A stretch of 64,000 bases of DNA from Polynucleobacter sp. UK-Kesae-W10. GTDB taxonomy: Bacteria; Pseudomonadota; Gammaproteobacteria; Burkholderiales; Burkholderiaceae. The stretch covers positions 916,986 through 980,985 of the forward strand of contig NZ_JACVQB010000001.1 in the NCBI RefSeq assembly GCF_018881575.1, written 5' to 3'. The notes below the pieces were generated by a model. It searched no databases, was not told where the DNA came from, and worked only from the letters and a program-made list of their open reading frames with translations. A program made the translations under genes and the position numbers. Every line of letters starts with the position of its first letter. Position 1 is the first letter of the stretch. Positions 27,696 through 36,565 of this stretch are shown here, one piece after another.

Positions 27696-30600
27696 GTGCA
27701 AGAGCCTATAAACCAACAAAAACCCACAGCAATCTCTTCGTCTGTGCCTGCTTCCAACAATGGGCGCAGGCTTGAAATCCGCTTTCCGGAAGAATTGCCG
27801 GTCTCAGGTCAGCGTCAACTCATCAAGGATGCGCTCCAGAGCCATCAGGTTGTCATCGTCTGTGGTGAGACGGGCTCAGGCAAGACCACGCAGCTGCCAA
27901 AGATTTGCCTGGATCTTGGCAGAGGCACGATCAATGGCGGCAAGCTCATTGGCCATACCCAACCGCGCAGGATTGCAGCTACTGCAACCGCCAAGCGTAT
28001 AGCGCAGGAGCTGGGGTCGCCAATTGGGCAAGATGTGGGTTATCAAGTCCGCTTTGCTGATAAGACCAGTAACACCGCCTCGATCAAGTTAATGACGGAT
28101 GGCATCTTGTTGGCTGAGACCCAGCGTGACCCCCACTTGAAGGCCTACGACACACTCATCATTGATGAGGCGCATGAACGCAGTCTGAACATCGATTTCT
28201 TATTGGGATACCTACGACAGTTGCTTCCCAAGAGGCCTGATCTCAAACTCATCATTACCTCTGCCACGATTGACGCACAGCGTTTTGCTGAGCACTTTGC
28301 ACTCAAAGGCAAAGTAGCGCCCGTGATAGAGGTGAGTGGTAGGTTGTTTCCGGTAGAGCAGCGTTACTCGCCTCTAGAGCCGGACACCAAGCCTGATGGC
28401 AAAAAGGAATCGAAGACTGCTAAAGAAATTCCGGACGCGGTTGCAGAAGAAATTGCTAAGGTGTGGCGGGAGGGAAGTAGTGGTGCAGGGGATGTCTTGG
28501 TATTTTTGCCGGGCGAGCGCGAGATTCGGGATTGCGCCGAGGCGCTTCGCAAAGACCATGTCTTGCAGCAACGCTTTCATCCGGAGGTACTGAGTTTATT
28601 TGCTCGTCAATCTGTAGCCGAACAAGAGAGGGTCTTCTCTCCTGGTAATGGTCGCCGCATTATTTTGACCACCAACGTGGCCGAGACCTCTTTAACGGTG
28701 CCTAATATTCGCTATGTCATCGATAGTGGCTTAGCTCGAGTCAAACGCTATTCTTATCGCAATAAAGTGGAGCAGTTACAGATTGAGCCCATATCGCAAG
28801 CAGCGGCCAATCAAAGGGCGGGTCGTTGCGGCCGCGTCTCGGATGGTATTTGTGTGCGCCTCTACAGTGAGCAAGACTTTCAAAGCCGCCCCAAATTTAC
28901 TGATCCTGAAATTCTGCGCAGTTCATTGGCAGCTGTCTTGCTGCGCATGAGCGCTTTACGCTTATCTAAAATTCAGCATTTCCCATTTATTGATAAACCG
29001 CTGGGAAGGGCTATTGCGGATGGAGTGCAGTTACTCGATGAGCTAGGAGCCATTGAGTTTGATGATGCGGGCTCTGCTGACGGTAAAGATCTCAATAACA
29101 GCTTTAAGCTCACACAGATTGGTAAGCAGTTGGCAGCACTCCCGCTTGATCCTCGAATCGGCAGGATGTTATTGGCAGCCAAAGAGCAAAATGCGTTGAA
29201 AGAAGTCACCATCATCGCTTGCGCTCTAGCCACTCAGGACCCACGCGAACGCCCTATAGATCAGGGGGCAGCTGCAGACCAAGCGCATTTGCAATTTGCA
29301 GACGAGCGCTCTGAGTTTCTCAGTTTTGTGAAGCTTTGGAATTGGTACCAAGATGCCCTTCAGCATAAACATAGCAATCGACAACTAGAAACTTTGTGCC
29401 GCAGCAAGTTTTTATCCCCTCGTCGTTTGCGTGAGTGGCGGGATGTCTATGGACAGCTTCACACCATGCTTGGCGAGAAAGGCTGGAAGGAGAATGCCTT
29501 ACCAGCTACCTATGAGCAAGTCCACGTTTCATTGCTCACTGGTTTATTGGGATACGTTGCTAAAAAAGAAGAGGATGAAAAATCTCAGGATCGCAATAGT
29601 AAAACTGGTGGTTACGTAGGCGCCAGAGGAATACGCCCCTTTATTTGGCCCGGCTCAACGATCGGCAAGAAGGCAGGTGCTTGGATTTTGGCGGGGGAGC
29701 TTCAAGAAACCAGCCGCATGTATGCCCGCACGATTGCCAAAATTGAGCCGCAATGGGTAGAACGCGTAGCCGCCCATCGACTCATCAAATCCTTAAGTGA
29801 TCCATTTTGGGATAACCGCCAGGGGGAGGTCTTAGCCTTTGAGCGTGGCACTTTATATGGTTTACCGATTTATCACGGTCGTCGGGTGCGCTATGAGCCG
29901 CATAACCCAGAGGAAGCGCGTGAGTTGTTTATCCGTCAGGCCTTGGTTCAAGAAGAAATGTTTGGGCGCATGGATACTCCTGCACTTTCGCGCGAGACCG
30001 AGGCCGATGCTAAGAAAAAATATCCTGGACTCTTTCATTTCTTTTGGCATAACCGACGGCTCATTAAAGAAATTGAAGCCTTAGAACACCGCTCTCGGCG
30101 TCCCGATGTATTGGTCGACGATGAATTGCTCTTTGCTTTTTATGACGCTCGTATTCCCAAGGGAATATGTAATCGAGAAGGTCTTCAGTCGCAGCTGAAA
30201 CAAAACCCTGAGATGGATGCGCAATTACGTTTAGAAAAGGCCGACCTCATGCGTCATGAGGCTGCTGGCATCACGGTAGATCGATATCCCAAAGTGATGA
30301 AGGTAGGTGGGGCGGAATTGAGTCTGACCTATCACTTTGAGCCAGGTAGCCCCAAGGACGGAGTCACCTTGGTAGTTCCATTGGCGCAATTAAATCAAGT
30401 CGATGGTCGCCGCTGCGAATGGCTTGTGCCGGGAATGTGTGAAGAAAAGATTTTGCTGCTCCTTAAAACCTTGCCCCAAAAGTTGCGACGTCACTGCGTG
30501 CCATTACCGGATTACGCCAAATCGTATTTGGAGCGAAAGCTTGAAGCAAAGCAATTTGGTGTCGGTGATTTTATGGATAGCTTGATTGAAGATATCCGCC

Positions 30601-31742
30601 AAGAGCGTGGACTGGAAATTAAGCGCACTGACTTTAGGCCCGAAGCTTTGCCTTTGCATTCCTCTATGAACTTTCGCCTGATAGATGAGCATGGTCGACA
30701 GCTAGAGGTCGAGCGCAATTTAGTGCGCCTACGATCTGAATATGGCCAGACTGCACGTTCAGCTTTCCAAGTGGTTGCCCAGGAGGTGGCGCAGACCGAG
30801 TTGGGTATTGAGCCCACCAAGACTGCGCCCACCAATGTCAAGGCAGAGGGCGGTGATCAAGCCCGTAAGGTTGAGCAGGGCGGCTATCGTGCCTGGGAGT
30901 TTGGCGAGTTGCCTGAAACTCTAGAAATTCAAAAAGGTAATAAAACACTATTTGGCTATCCTGCTTTAATTGATCGCGGAGACTATTGCGATCTGGAAGT
31001 ATTTGATGATTTAGTGGAAGCGCGCAAACAGCATGTGCTGGGATTGCGACGGTTATTTGCCCTGGGCAATAAAGACACCATTAAGGCATTACAAAAACAA
31101 TTGCCAGGCCTAAGAGAATTGGGATTGCTATTTATCAATGTGGGCTCTGTCGACAATCTGATTGAGCAAATTCTCAATCTGTCGATTGAGCGGGCTTTTA
31201 TGACTGAGCCATTACCCAATACCGCAGAGCAATTTTCAGAAAGAATGCAGGCCGGTAAGCCACGATTGGCATTAATTGCACAAGAAGTGGCGCGACATGC
31301 CCTAAGCGCACTCCAGGCCTATGCAGATTTGCAGAAGAAATTGGCCCAAGCCAAAGCAGCTTCACCTAGTGCGTATGCGGATATCCAATCTCAAGTTCAG
31401 GGATTGATCTTTCCTAAATTTGTGGCAGAGATTCCATATGCTCAGTTAGTGCATTTACCACGCTATCTTAAGGCAGTGGCAATGCGGATCGACAAGATGC
31501 GATCCAACCCTGCCCGGGATGCGCAATGTCAAAAAGATTGGGAATCGGTTGCAAGACCATGGCAAAAACGGATGCAGGGTGCCAAGGGATCTGCTGCTTA
31601 TGCGATGGCAGATGACCAGGCGTTGACGGATTTTCGCTGGCAACTGGAAGAGCTCAGGGTCGCTTTGTATGCTCAGGAGCTTAAAACCCCGACTCCAATG
31701 TCCTTGAAGCGCCTGGAAAAAGTTTTGGCTAGTTTGCGCTAG
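27696..31742 (+). CDS. hrpA: HrpA, DEAH-box ATP-dependent RNA helicase
   Basis: A 1348-residue DEAH/RHA helicase; HrpA in E. coli resolves stalled ribosomes and affects mRNA processing. Walker A GETGSGKTTQ is at about 57-66, DEAH at 157-160 (IIDEAHERS), SAT follows, and motif VI QRAGRCGR is at about 370-380. A helicase-associated region, an OB fold and the long HrpA-specific C-terminal DUF3418 region (to the end) follow. The start is a GTG at 27696; GTG at 27744 is another possibility, and both leave the P-loop intact. Promoter must lie within argA coding sequence or the tiny gap. Confidence 0.95.
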   Translation: MQEPINQQKPTAISSSVPASNNGRRLEIRFPEELPVSGQRQLIKDALQSHQVVIVCGETGSGKTTQLPKICLDLGRGTINGGKLIGHTQPRRIAATATAKRIAQELGSPIGQDVGYQVRFADKTSNTASIKLMTDGILLAETQRDPHLKAYDTLIIDEAHERSLNIDFLLGYLRQLLPKRPDLKLIITSATIDAQRFAEHFALKGKVAPVIEVSGRLFPVEQRYSPLEPDTKPDGKKESKTAKEIPDAVAEEIAKVWREGSSGAGDVLVFLPGEREIRDCAEALRKDHVLQQRFHPEVLSLFARQSVAEQERVFSPGNGRRIILTTNVAETSLTVPNIRYVIDSGLARVKRYSYRNKVEQLQIEPISQAAANQRAGRCGRVSDGICVRLYSEQDFQSRPKFTDPEILRSSLAAVLLRMSALRLSKIQHFPFIDKPLGRAIADGVQLLDELGAIEFDDAGSADGKDLNNSFKLTQIGKQLAALPLDPRIGRMLLAAKEQNALKEVTIIACALATQDPRERPIDQGAAADQAHLQFADERSEFLSFVKLWNWYQDALQHKHSNRQLETLCRSKFLSPRRLREWRDVYGQLHTMLGEKGWKENALPATYEQVHVSLLTGLLGYVAKKEEDEKSQDRNSKTGGYVGARGIRPFIWPGSTIGKKAGAWILAGELQETSRMYARTIAKIEPQWVERVAAHRLIKSLSDPFWDNRQGEVLAFERGTLYGLPIYHGRRVRYEPHNPEEARELFIRQALVQEEMFGRMDTPALSRETEADAKKKYPGLFHFFWHNRRLIKEIEALEHRSRRPDVLVDDELLFAFYDARIPKGICNREGLQSQLKQNPEMDAQLRLEKADLMRHEAAGITVDRYPKVMKVGGAELSLTYHFEPGSPKDGVTLVVPLAQLNQVDGRRCEWLVPGMCEEKILLLLKTLPQKLRRHCVPLPDYAKSYLERKLEAKQFGVGDFMDSLIEDIRQERGLEIKRTDFRPEALPLHSSMNFRLIDEHGRQLEVERNLVRLRSEYGQTARSAFQVVAQEVAQTELGIEPTKTAPTNVKAEGGDQARKVEQGGYRAWEFGELPETLEIQKGNKTLFGYPALIDRGDYCDLEVFDDLVEARKQHVLGLRRLFALGNKDTIKALQKQLPGLRELGLLFINVGSVDNLIEQILNLSIERAFMTEPLPNTAEQFSERMQAGKPRLALIAQEVARHALSALQAYADLQKKLAQAKAASPSAYADIQSQVQGLIFPKFVAEIPYAQLVHLPRYLKAVAMRIDKMRSNPARDAQCQKDWESVARPWQKRMQGAKGSAAYAMADDQALTDFRWQLEELRVALYAQELKTPTPMSLKRLEKVLASLR

Positions 31743-31800
31743 GTCAAATCCACCCTGATTTAAGGGTATTTCGCCTATTTGCATTGCTTACAATGTGGGT

Positions 31801-32835
31801 ATGTATACAAATACCCAGTTCAGCAGTTTTCGCCTCTTCGCCATATCTGCTGTTTTAGCGCTACTCAGTTTCCCCCATTTGGCAATTTCTCAAACAGCAA
31901 GTGCGCCAGCTGTTGCCCTATCAAACCAACCAAAGTTGGCCGTGATTCTGAATTCGGGCTCCGCTTCGGTGAGTTTGATTGACATGACTACGCACCAAGT
32001 CACTAAAACGATTCCAGTTGGTAAAGAGCCGCATCACCTCATGATGACGCCAGATCAGAAAACCTTGCTGATTGCCAATGCCGCTGGCAATGATGTGGTC
32101 CTCATGAATCCAGTTAGCGGTGAAATCACTGGTAAGGTGCCTAACATCATCGATCCATATCAGATTGGCTACTCACCGAATCACAAATGGTTTGTTGCTA
32201 ATGGCAATCGCTTAGATCGTGTCGATATTTACGCAGCCAATGGCGCTGATCTGAAGTTGGCTAAAACTGTTAAGTTAGCAAAAACACCAAGTCATATTGC
32301 ATTTACTTCCGATAGCAAAATTGCGTTCATTACTTTGCAGGACTCTAGTGAGCTCGCAGCAATTGATTTAGAAACACAAAATGTGCTTTGGGTGATGCCC
32401 ACTGGAAAAGTACCCGCCGGTTTATGGATGACCCCGGGCGATCAATACTTATTAGTTGGTATTACGGGTGAGGACAATGTCCAGGTCATCGATTGGAAGA
32501 ATCGCAAAGAAGTGAAGCGGATCTTTACAGGGAAGGGCGCACACAACTTCCGCCCGCTTGGGGATAAGAAGCATGTATTCGTGAGTAATCGCATCGCTTC
32601 CACCATTAGCTTGATTAATATGCAGACTTTAGAAAAAGTGGCCGACATTACCGGCTTGCCTTCAGGTCCAGATGATATGGAAATCACGCCAGATGGCAAA
32701 ACGATGTGGGTGACATTTCGTTTTGCTAAAAAGGTGGGGGTGATTGATATTCCTTCCATGAAATTAGTGGAAGTCATTCCAGTGGGTAAATCTCCTCATG
32801 GCGTTTTCTTTTACCCAAGGGCATCTTGGGAATAA
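31801..32835 (+). CDS. Secreted YVTN-type beta-propeller protein
   Basis: A 344-residue protein with a signal peptide (about 1-30: SFRLFAISAVLALLSFPHLAIS) and a periplasmic seven-bladed propeller of YncE/YVTN type with repeats such as HQVTKTIPVGKEPHHLMMTP, GKVPAGLWMTPGDQ and PDDMEITPDGK. The start is the ATG at 31801; a GTG six bases upstream is in frame. Function unknown; such proteins often bind partners or nucleic acid. The stop is four bases before the next start, so it heads a run of closely packed genes. Confidence 0.85.
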   Translation: MYTNTQFSSFRLFAISAVLALLSFPHLAISQTASAPAVALSNQPKLAVILNSGSASVSLIDMTTHQVTKTIPVGKEPHHLMMTPDQKTLLIANAAGNDVVLMNPVSGEITGKVPNIIDPYQIGYSPNHKWFVANGNRLDRVDIYAANGADLKLAKTVKLAKTPSHIAFTSDSKIAFITLQDSSELAAIDLETQNVLWVMPTGKVPAGLWMTPGDQYLLVGITGEDNVQVIDWKNRKEVKRIFTGKGAHNFRPLGDKKHVFVSNRIASTISLINMQTLEKVADITGLPSGPDDMEITPDGKTMWVTFRFAKKVGVIDIPSMKLVEVIPVGKSPHGVFFYPRASWE

Positions 32836-32839
32836 GCGC

Positions 32840-33628
32840 ATGAATAGCAAGCATCTCATTTGCTTTACAGCCGCGCTGATGCTCGGCTGTTTTTCATTTG
32901 GCAGTCAGGCTCAAACTGCCAGCTGCAATAAAACGGTGTATTTGACGTTTGATACTGGCAATATGTCGGTGGCTCATAAAGTGGATGAGATCCTCAGGCG
33001 CCAGTCCGTCAAGGCCACCTTTTTTCTAGCGAATGAAAAAACCTATCGTGGTGACTATGCCTTAGAAGATTCTTGGAAGCCGTTTTGGCAGCAACTGGCT
33101 AAAGAGGGCCATCACTTTGGTAGTCATACCTATGATCATGATTACTTTGTGAAGGATGGACCCAAAGGCCAAGTCTTTGAAAAGCCCCAATTTGGTCCTA
33201 AAGCAGGGGAGACCATTTTGTATAACGAAGCGGCGATGTGCAAACAGATTCGCAGGGTAGATCAGCGCTTTCAGGAGATGACAAACCAAGCCTTGCAAAA
33301 GATATGGCGTGCTCCGGGGGGTAAAACTTCACCCACCTTGATTCGGATCGGTGATATGTGCGGTTATCAGCACATCGGCTGGGCGCCAGCAGGATTTTTA
33401 GGGGATGAACTCAATTCAGATAAGCATCCAAATAGCGTGCTACTGGATCAAGCGAGTCGCAATATCAAGGATGGCGACATTACGATGGCGCATCTGGGTA
33501 TTTGGTCCAGAAAGGATCCTTGGGCGCCTGCAGTCTTGGAGCAGCTCATTATCAATTTAAAGCAGCGCGGCTTCTGCTTTGGGGTATTGCCCAGCGGCAG
33601 CCAAAATTCTGCAGATCAGTCAAAATAA
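32840..33628 (+). CDS. Polysaccharide deacetylase (NodB-like) family protein, periplasmic
   Basis: A 262-residue protein with a signal peptide (MNSKHLICFTAALMLG..., cleaved near AQA) and a NodB homology fold. Motif 1 reads TFDTGN instead of TFDDG, so the first Asp is kept and the metal-binding second Asp is Thr; motif 2 has the HxxxH pair in GSHTYDHDYF; RAPGGKTSP is motif 3. Motif 4 may be LAWAPAGF-like. The variant TFDTG is, from memory, common in a Burkholderiales subgroup, so it may be active on an atypical substrate. The ATG at 32840 is chosen because a longer frame would start inside the propeller gene. The next gene starts three bases after. Confidence 0.85.
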   Translation: MNSKHLICFTAALMLGCFSFGSQAQTASCNKTVYLTFDTGNMSVAHKVDEILRRQSVKATFFLANEKTYRGDYALEDSWKPFWQQLAKEGHHFGSHTYDHDYFVKDGPKGQVFEKPQFGPKAGETILYNEAAMCKQIRRVDQRFQEMTNQALQKIWRAPGGKTSPTLIRIGDMCGYQHIGWAPAGFLGDELNSDKHPNSVLLDQASRNIKDGDITMAHLGIWSRKDPWAPAVLEQLIINLKQRGFCFGVLPSGSQNSADQSK

Positions 33629-33631
33629 AGC

Positions 33632-34603
33632 ATGGATTTCGCCCAGATCACTTCTGCTACAGCCGCCGCATACGGTAGCGCTCAAGAGTGGCTCTTCTCC
33701 AATATCGTTGGGCCGGTTCTCTACCAGCTCGATTTGATGTCTTGGGCTGAAGACGCATTTGATGGGGTGGATTGGTTTTTATTTGGTTGTATCCAAATAT
33801 TTTTAATTGTGGTGGTACTGCGTACTTGGGAGCGCTTTAATCCAGCCGAAATGCAAGAGCATTTCTCAAAAGCCAGCAGGGCAGATGTGTTCTATACCTT
33901 GTTTCATCGTCTGGGTATTTTTCATGGGCTGATTTTTATTGCATTGTCAGGATTCTTTTTTGAAATCGACTCTGTCTTGCATGACTTTCGTTTTGATCGC
34001 TTCAATGTCGAAAACTGGTGGCCCGGTATCACTTCGATTCCAGTAGTGAGTTTTTTCCTGTATCTCGTCTTATTGGATTTTGTCGATTACTGGTATCACC
34101 GGGCATCCCACGCTTTTAACTGGTGGTGGCAATTGCATGCTTTGCATCATAGCCAAACCGTGATGACCGCATGGTCAGATAACCGCAATCATCTTTTGGA
34201 TGATGTGATGCGTGCCTGCGTGATGGCATTTTTTGCATTGTTGTTTGGCGTATCGCCAGGTCAATTTATTGCCTTAGTCGCTTTGAGTCAATTTATTCAA
34301 AGCTGGCAGCATGCCAATATCAAAGTCCATTTAGGTCCTGCTCGATATCTTTTGATATCTCCTTTGTATCATCGTATGCACCATGCAGTAGGGTATGGCC
34401 ATGAAGCTCAAGGTAAGCCCGGCGTATTGGGCGGCTGTAATTTTGGCATCTTATTTCCCTGGTGGGACATGGCATTTCAGACCGCTATTTTCCCCAAGGC
34501 GGTCTATCCAACAGGCGTGAGGGATTTGAACGTTTCGCAAAATGTCATTACCCAGCAATGGCAGGGTTTAAAGCACGCATTCAAAGAGTTGTTACCAAAG
34601 TAA
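33632..34603 (+). CDS. Fatty acid hydroxylase / sterol desaturase superfamily protein
   Basis: An integral-membrane di-iron protein of 323 residues. The superfamily's histidine clusters are visible: WYHRASH (about 153-159), LHALHHS (about 168-174) and YHRMHHAVG (about 247-255); hydrophobic segments occur at about 40-68, 90-112, 128-152 and 190-215. Members hydroxylate or desaturate lipid chains. Substrate cannot be told; bacterial homologues modify fatty acids or hopanoid-type lipids. It lies three bases after the deacetylase-like gene and 30 before the EI24-like gene. Confidence 0.88.
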   Translation: MDFAQITSATAAAYGSAQEWLFSNIVGPVLYQLDLMSWAEDAFDGVDWFLFGCIQIFLIVVVLRTWERFNPAEMQEHFSKASRADVFYTLFHRLGIFHGLIFIALSGFFFEIDSVLHDFRFDRFNVENWWPGITSIPVVSFFLYLVLLDFVDYWYHRASHAFNWWWQLHALHHSQTVMTAWSDNRNHLLDDVMRACVMAFFALLFGVSPGQFIALVALSQFIQSWQHANIKVHLGPARYLLISPLYHRMHHAVGYGHEAQGKPGVLGGCNFGILFPWWDMAFQTAIFPKAVYPTGVRDLNVSQNVITQQWQGLKHAFKELLPK

Positions 34604-34604
34604 C

Positions 34605-34620
34605 CATGCCATTAGGCATG
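34605..34620 (+). other. Small hairpin between the hydroxylase gene and the EI24-like gene
   Basis: CATGCC-ATTA-GGCATG forms a 6-bp stem directly after the hydroxylase stop. No T run follows, so it is not a terminator; it may affect mRNA stability within the operon. Confidence 0.35.
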
Positions 34621-34633
34621 CAATAGGAGTGTT

Positions 34634-35503
34634 ATGGTCGGTTTACCGCAAATGTTTAGATCGTTTGGACTCGCCTTGGTGGGGACCATGCATCCTCGGA
34701 TGTTGTGGCTCAGTTTGCGCCCATTTCTGATCGTCTCCATCTTATGGGGTTGCCTCATATGGTTGACTTGGACTCCAGCACTCGAAGCATTGAGTGTTTT
34801 TCTAACGACCTCCGTGTTCACTAGCTGGATTCAAGAGGGCTTGATTTGGGCTGGCTTTGAAAATGCGCGAGCATGGATAGCGCCACTCTTTTTTGTCATG
34901 CTGATTATTCCCTTAATCACGATTAGCTTGCTTGTACTCGTTGCCTTTTCAACGGTACCTGCCATTGTGAACATAGTGGCTAGGCAGGCGGCTTATCAGC
35001 ACTTAGAGCGCAGGCGAGGTGGCAGCTTTATCGGCAGCTTAATCTACACCTTATGGTCTGCTCTCATCTGTTTGGCGCTGGTCATGCTTACGTTGCCAGT
35101 GTGGTGGGTACCCCCGCTGGTTGCTGTATTGCCGCCATTGCTATGGGGCTGGTTAACGATGCGCTTAATGTCTTATGACGTCCTGGCGAAACATGCCAGT
35201 GCGCAAGAGCGCGATCTCTTATTGGCGCAATATCGTTGGCCATTGCTCACTATGGGAATCATTTCTGGAATGCTTGGAGCTGTGCCAACATTCTTCTGGG
35301 CAACTTCAGCATTGGCTTTGGTTTTATTTCCCATCGTCAGTTTTGTTGCTCTGTGGGTTTACTCTCTCATCTTTGTATTTGCAGCATTATGGTTTAGTCA
35401 TTTTTTATTGGATGCACTCAAAACACTCAGACAAGAAGAGTTAGATAAATCACTCACAGTCGAAACACGCGTTATTGATCCGGAGCTTCCCTATCATGGT
35501 TGA
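34634..35503 (+). CDS. EI24 domain-containing membrane protein
   Basis: A 289-residue inner-membrane protein with about six hydrophobic segments (roughly 12-40, 62-95, 122-160, 195-215, 220-245). The pattern of a long hydrophobic protein with LIYTLWSALICLALVMLTLP and LMSYDVLAKHAS resembles the EI24/CysZ-like family of Burkholderiales proteins. The role is not known; CysZ itself is a sulfate transporter, but that function should not be assumed. A ribosome site AGGAG lies nine bases before the ATG. The stop overlaps the next start by eight bases. Confidence 0.75.
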   Translation: MVGLPQMFRSFGLALVGTMHPRMLWLSLRPFLIVSILWGCLIWLTWTPALEALSVFLTTSVFTSWIQEGLIWAGFENARAWIAPLFFVMLIIPLITISLLVLVAFSTVPAIVNIVARQAAYQHLERRRGGSFIGSLIYTLWSALICLALVMLTLPVWWVPPLVAVLPPLLWGWLTMRLMSYDVLAKHASAQERDLLLAQYRWPLLTMGIISGMLGAVPTFFWATSALALVLFPIVSFVALWVYSLIFVFAALWFSHFLLDALKTLRQEELDKSLTVETRVIDPELPYHG

Positions 35504-36359
35504 TGCAGTCAAAAAAGTAGTAATCGATGAACCGGCGCAAGAGAGCAGGGCTGCACGACGCTTTGGCTTGATCGTCATTGGCGATGAAATCCTCTCGGGG
35601 CGCCGTCAAGATAAACACATGAGTAAGTTAATTGAGCTGCTCAATGAGCGCGGTTTAAGTCTGTCCTGGGCAAAGTATGTTGCTGACGATCCAGAGCAAA
35701 TTACGGCGACCTTAAAAGAAAGTTTTGCCAGCGGAGATGTGGTGTTTAGTACTGGCGGTATTGGCGCAACCCCGGATGATCACACACGTCAATGTGCGGC
35801 ACTCGCATTAGGTACTAAAGCAGAATTGCATCCTACTGCGCAAGAGTTGATAGCAGGGCGCATTCAGTCCATGGCGGAGGGAGATCCAATCAAGGCGGAT
35901 TTAAATACTCCAGAGAATCAGCATCGCTTCAAGATGGGTGAGTTCCCGATTGGAAGCGACATCATTCCCAATCCCTACAACCAGATTCCTGGATTTCGGA
36001 TTCGCGAGCACCATTTTGTTCCCGGCTTTCCGGTAATGGCTGCGCCGATGATGGCGTGGTGCCTGGATACCCACTACCAGGAGCTCTTTCATCAGGAAAA
36101 CTGGGCTGAGCAAAGTTTCATCGTGCCTAAGGGGATTGAATCGACTTTGACGCCCTTGATGGAGCGTATAGAGGCTAATTTCCCTGGGGTGAAGGTCTTT
36201 AGTCTGCCCTCCGTTGGTGACGCTAGCAAAGGCGGTGTTTATGCTCAAAGACACATTGAATTGGGCATCAAAGGGAACGCCAACCTGCTGGAAAGCGCCT
36301 GGATTGCCCTAAGAGCGGGCACCCAGGAGCTTGGTTACGAAATTCACGATATCGCCTAA
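35496..36359 (+). CDS. CinA/MoaB-like molybdopterin-binding domain protein
   Basis: A 287-residue protein whose N-terminal half is the molybdopterin-binding (MoCF_biosynth) fold: LIVIGDEILSGRRQDKH, VFSTGGIGATPDDHT and PGFPVMAAPMM. The order matches the N-terminal domain of CinA, but the C-terminal nicotinamide-nucleotide amidohydrolase domain is absent. Related single-domain proteins act in pyridine-nucleotide or unknown metabolism. The ATG at 35496 overlaps the EI24-like gene by eight bases. The hairpin at 36361-36391 follows directly after the stop. Confidence 0.82.
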   Translation: MVDAVKKVVIDEPAQESRAARRFGLIVIGDEILSGRRQDKHMSKLIELLNERGLSLSWAKYVADDPEQITATLKESFASGDVVFSTGGIGATPDDHTRQCAALALGTKAELHPTAQELIAGRIQSMAEGDPIKADLNTPENQHRFKMGEFPIGSDIIPNPYNQIPGFRIREHHFVPGFPVMAAPMMAWCLDTHYQELFHQENWAEQSFIVPKGIESTLTPLMERIEANFPGVKVFSLPSVGDASKGGVYAQRHIELGIKGNANLLESAWIALRAGTQELGYEIHDIA

Positions 36360-36360
36360 T

Positions 36361-36399
36361 CCTATATTGCACTAAAAAGGTGCAATATAGGTATTTTTT
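36361..36399 (+). terminator. Terminator hairpin overlapping an NtrC box
   Basis: A perfect 12-bp inverted repeat CCTATATTGCAC / GTGCAATATAGG with a 7-base loop, followed by TATTTTTTGG. It starts two bases after the stop of the CinA-like gene. The same dyad contains a good NtrC site (36368-36384). Confidence 0.75.
36368..36384 (+). promoter_or_regulatory. NtrC binding site 1 upstream of glnA
   Basis: TGCACTAAAAAGGTGCA fits the TGCACYA-N3-TRGTGCA consensus at 13 of 14 fixed positions. Its centre is about 135 bases before the start site predicted from the -24/-12 element, which is near the distance of the E. coli glnA enhancer. Confidence 0.7.
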
Positions 36400-36419
36400 G
36401 GTAGAAAGCAGGGGAATCG

Positions 36420-36436
36420 GGCACTTAAACAGTGCA
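36420..36436 (+). promoter_or_regulatory. Second, weaker NtrC-like site upstream of glnA
   Basis: GGCACTTAAACAGTGCA matches the same consensus at about 11 of 14 positions, with the core inverted repeat GCACT/AGTGC. It is flanked by a larger inverted repeat, GGGGAAT at 36411-36417 and ATTCCCC at 36446-36452. Confidence 0.5.
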
Positions 36437-36485
36437 ATAATGGCTATTCCCCGATGTTTGCTTCAGTAAATTACATACATCCGTT

Positions 36486-36500
36486 AGGCATGTTTGATGC
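36486..36500 (+). promoter_or_regulatory. Possible sigma-54 -24/-12 element for glnA
   Basis: AGGCATGTTTGATGC has GG and GC separated by ten bases and keeps GGCA.G and TGC of the sigma-54 consensus TGGCACG-N4-TTGC. Predicted start near 36511, 55 bases before the glnA ATG. The same segment is a dyad (AGGCAT/ATGCCT). Given the state of NtrC here (see glnG) the assignment is uncertain. Confidence 0.4.
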
Positions 36501-36565
36501 CTGGAATGAACAAGGGTGTATGCCTTAAGTTTGAATTCCGAGTTTAGTTAATAGAGGAGATTTGC

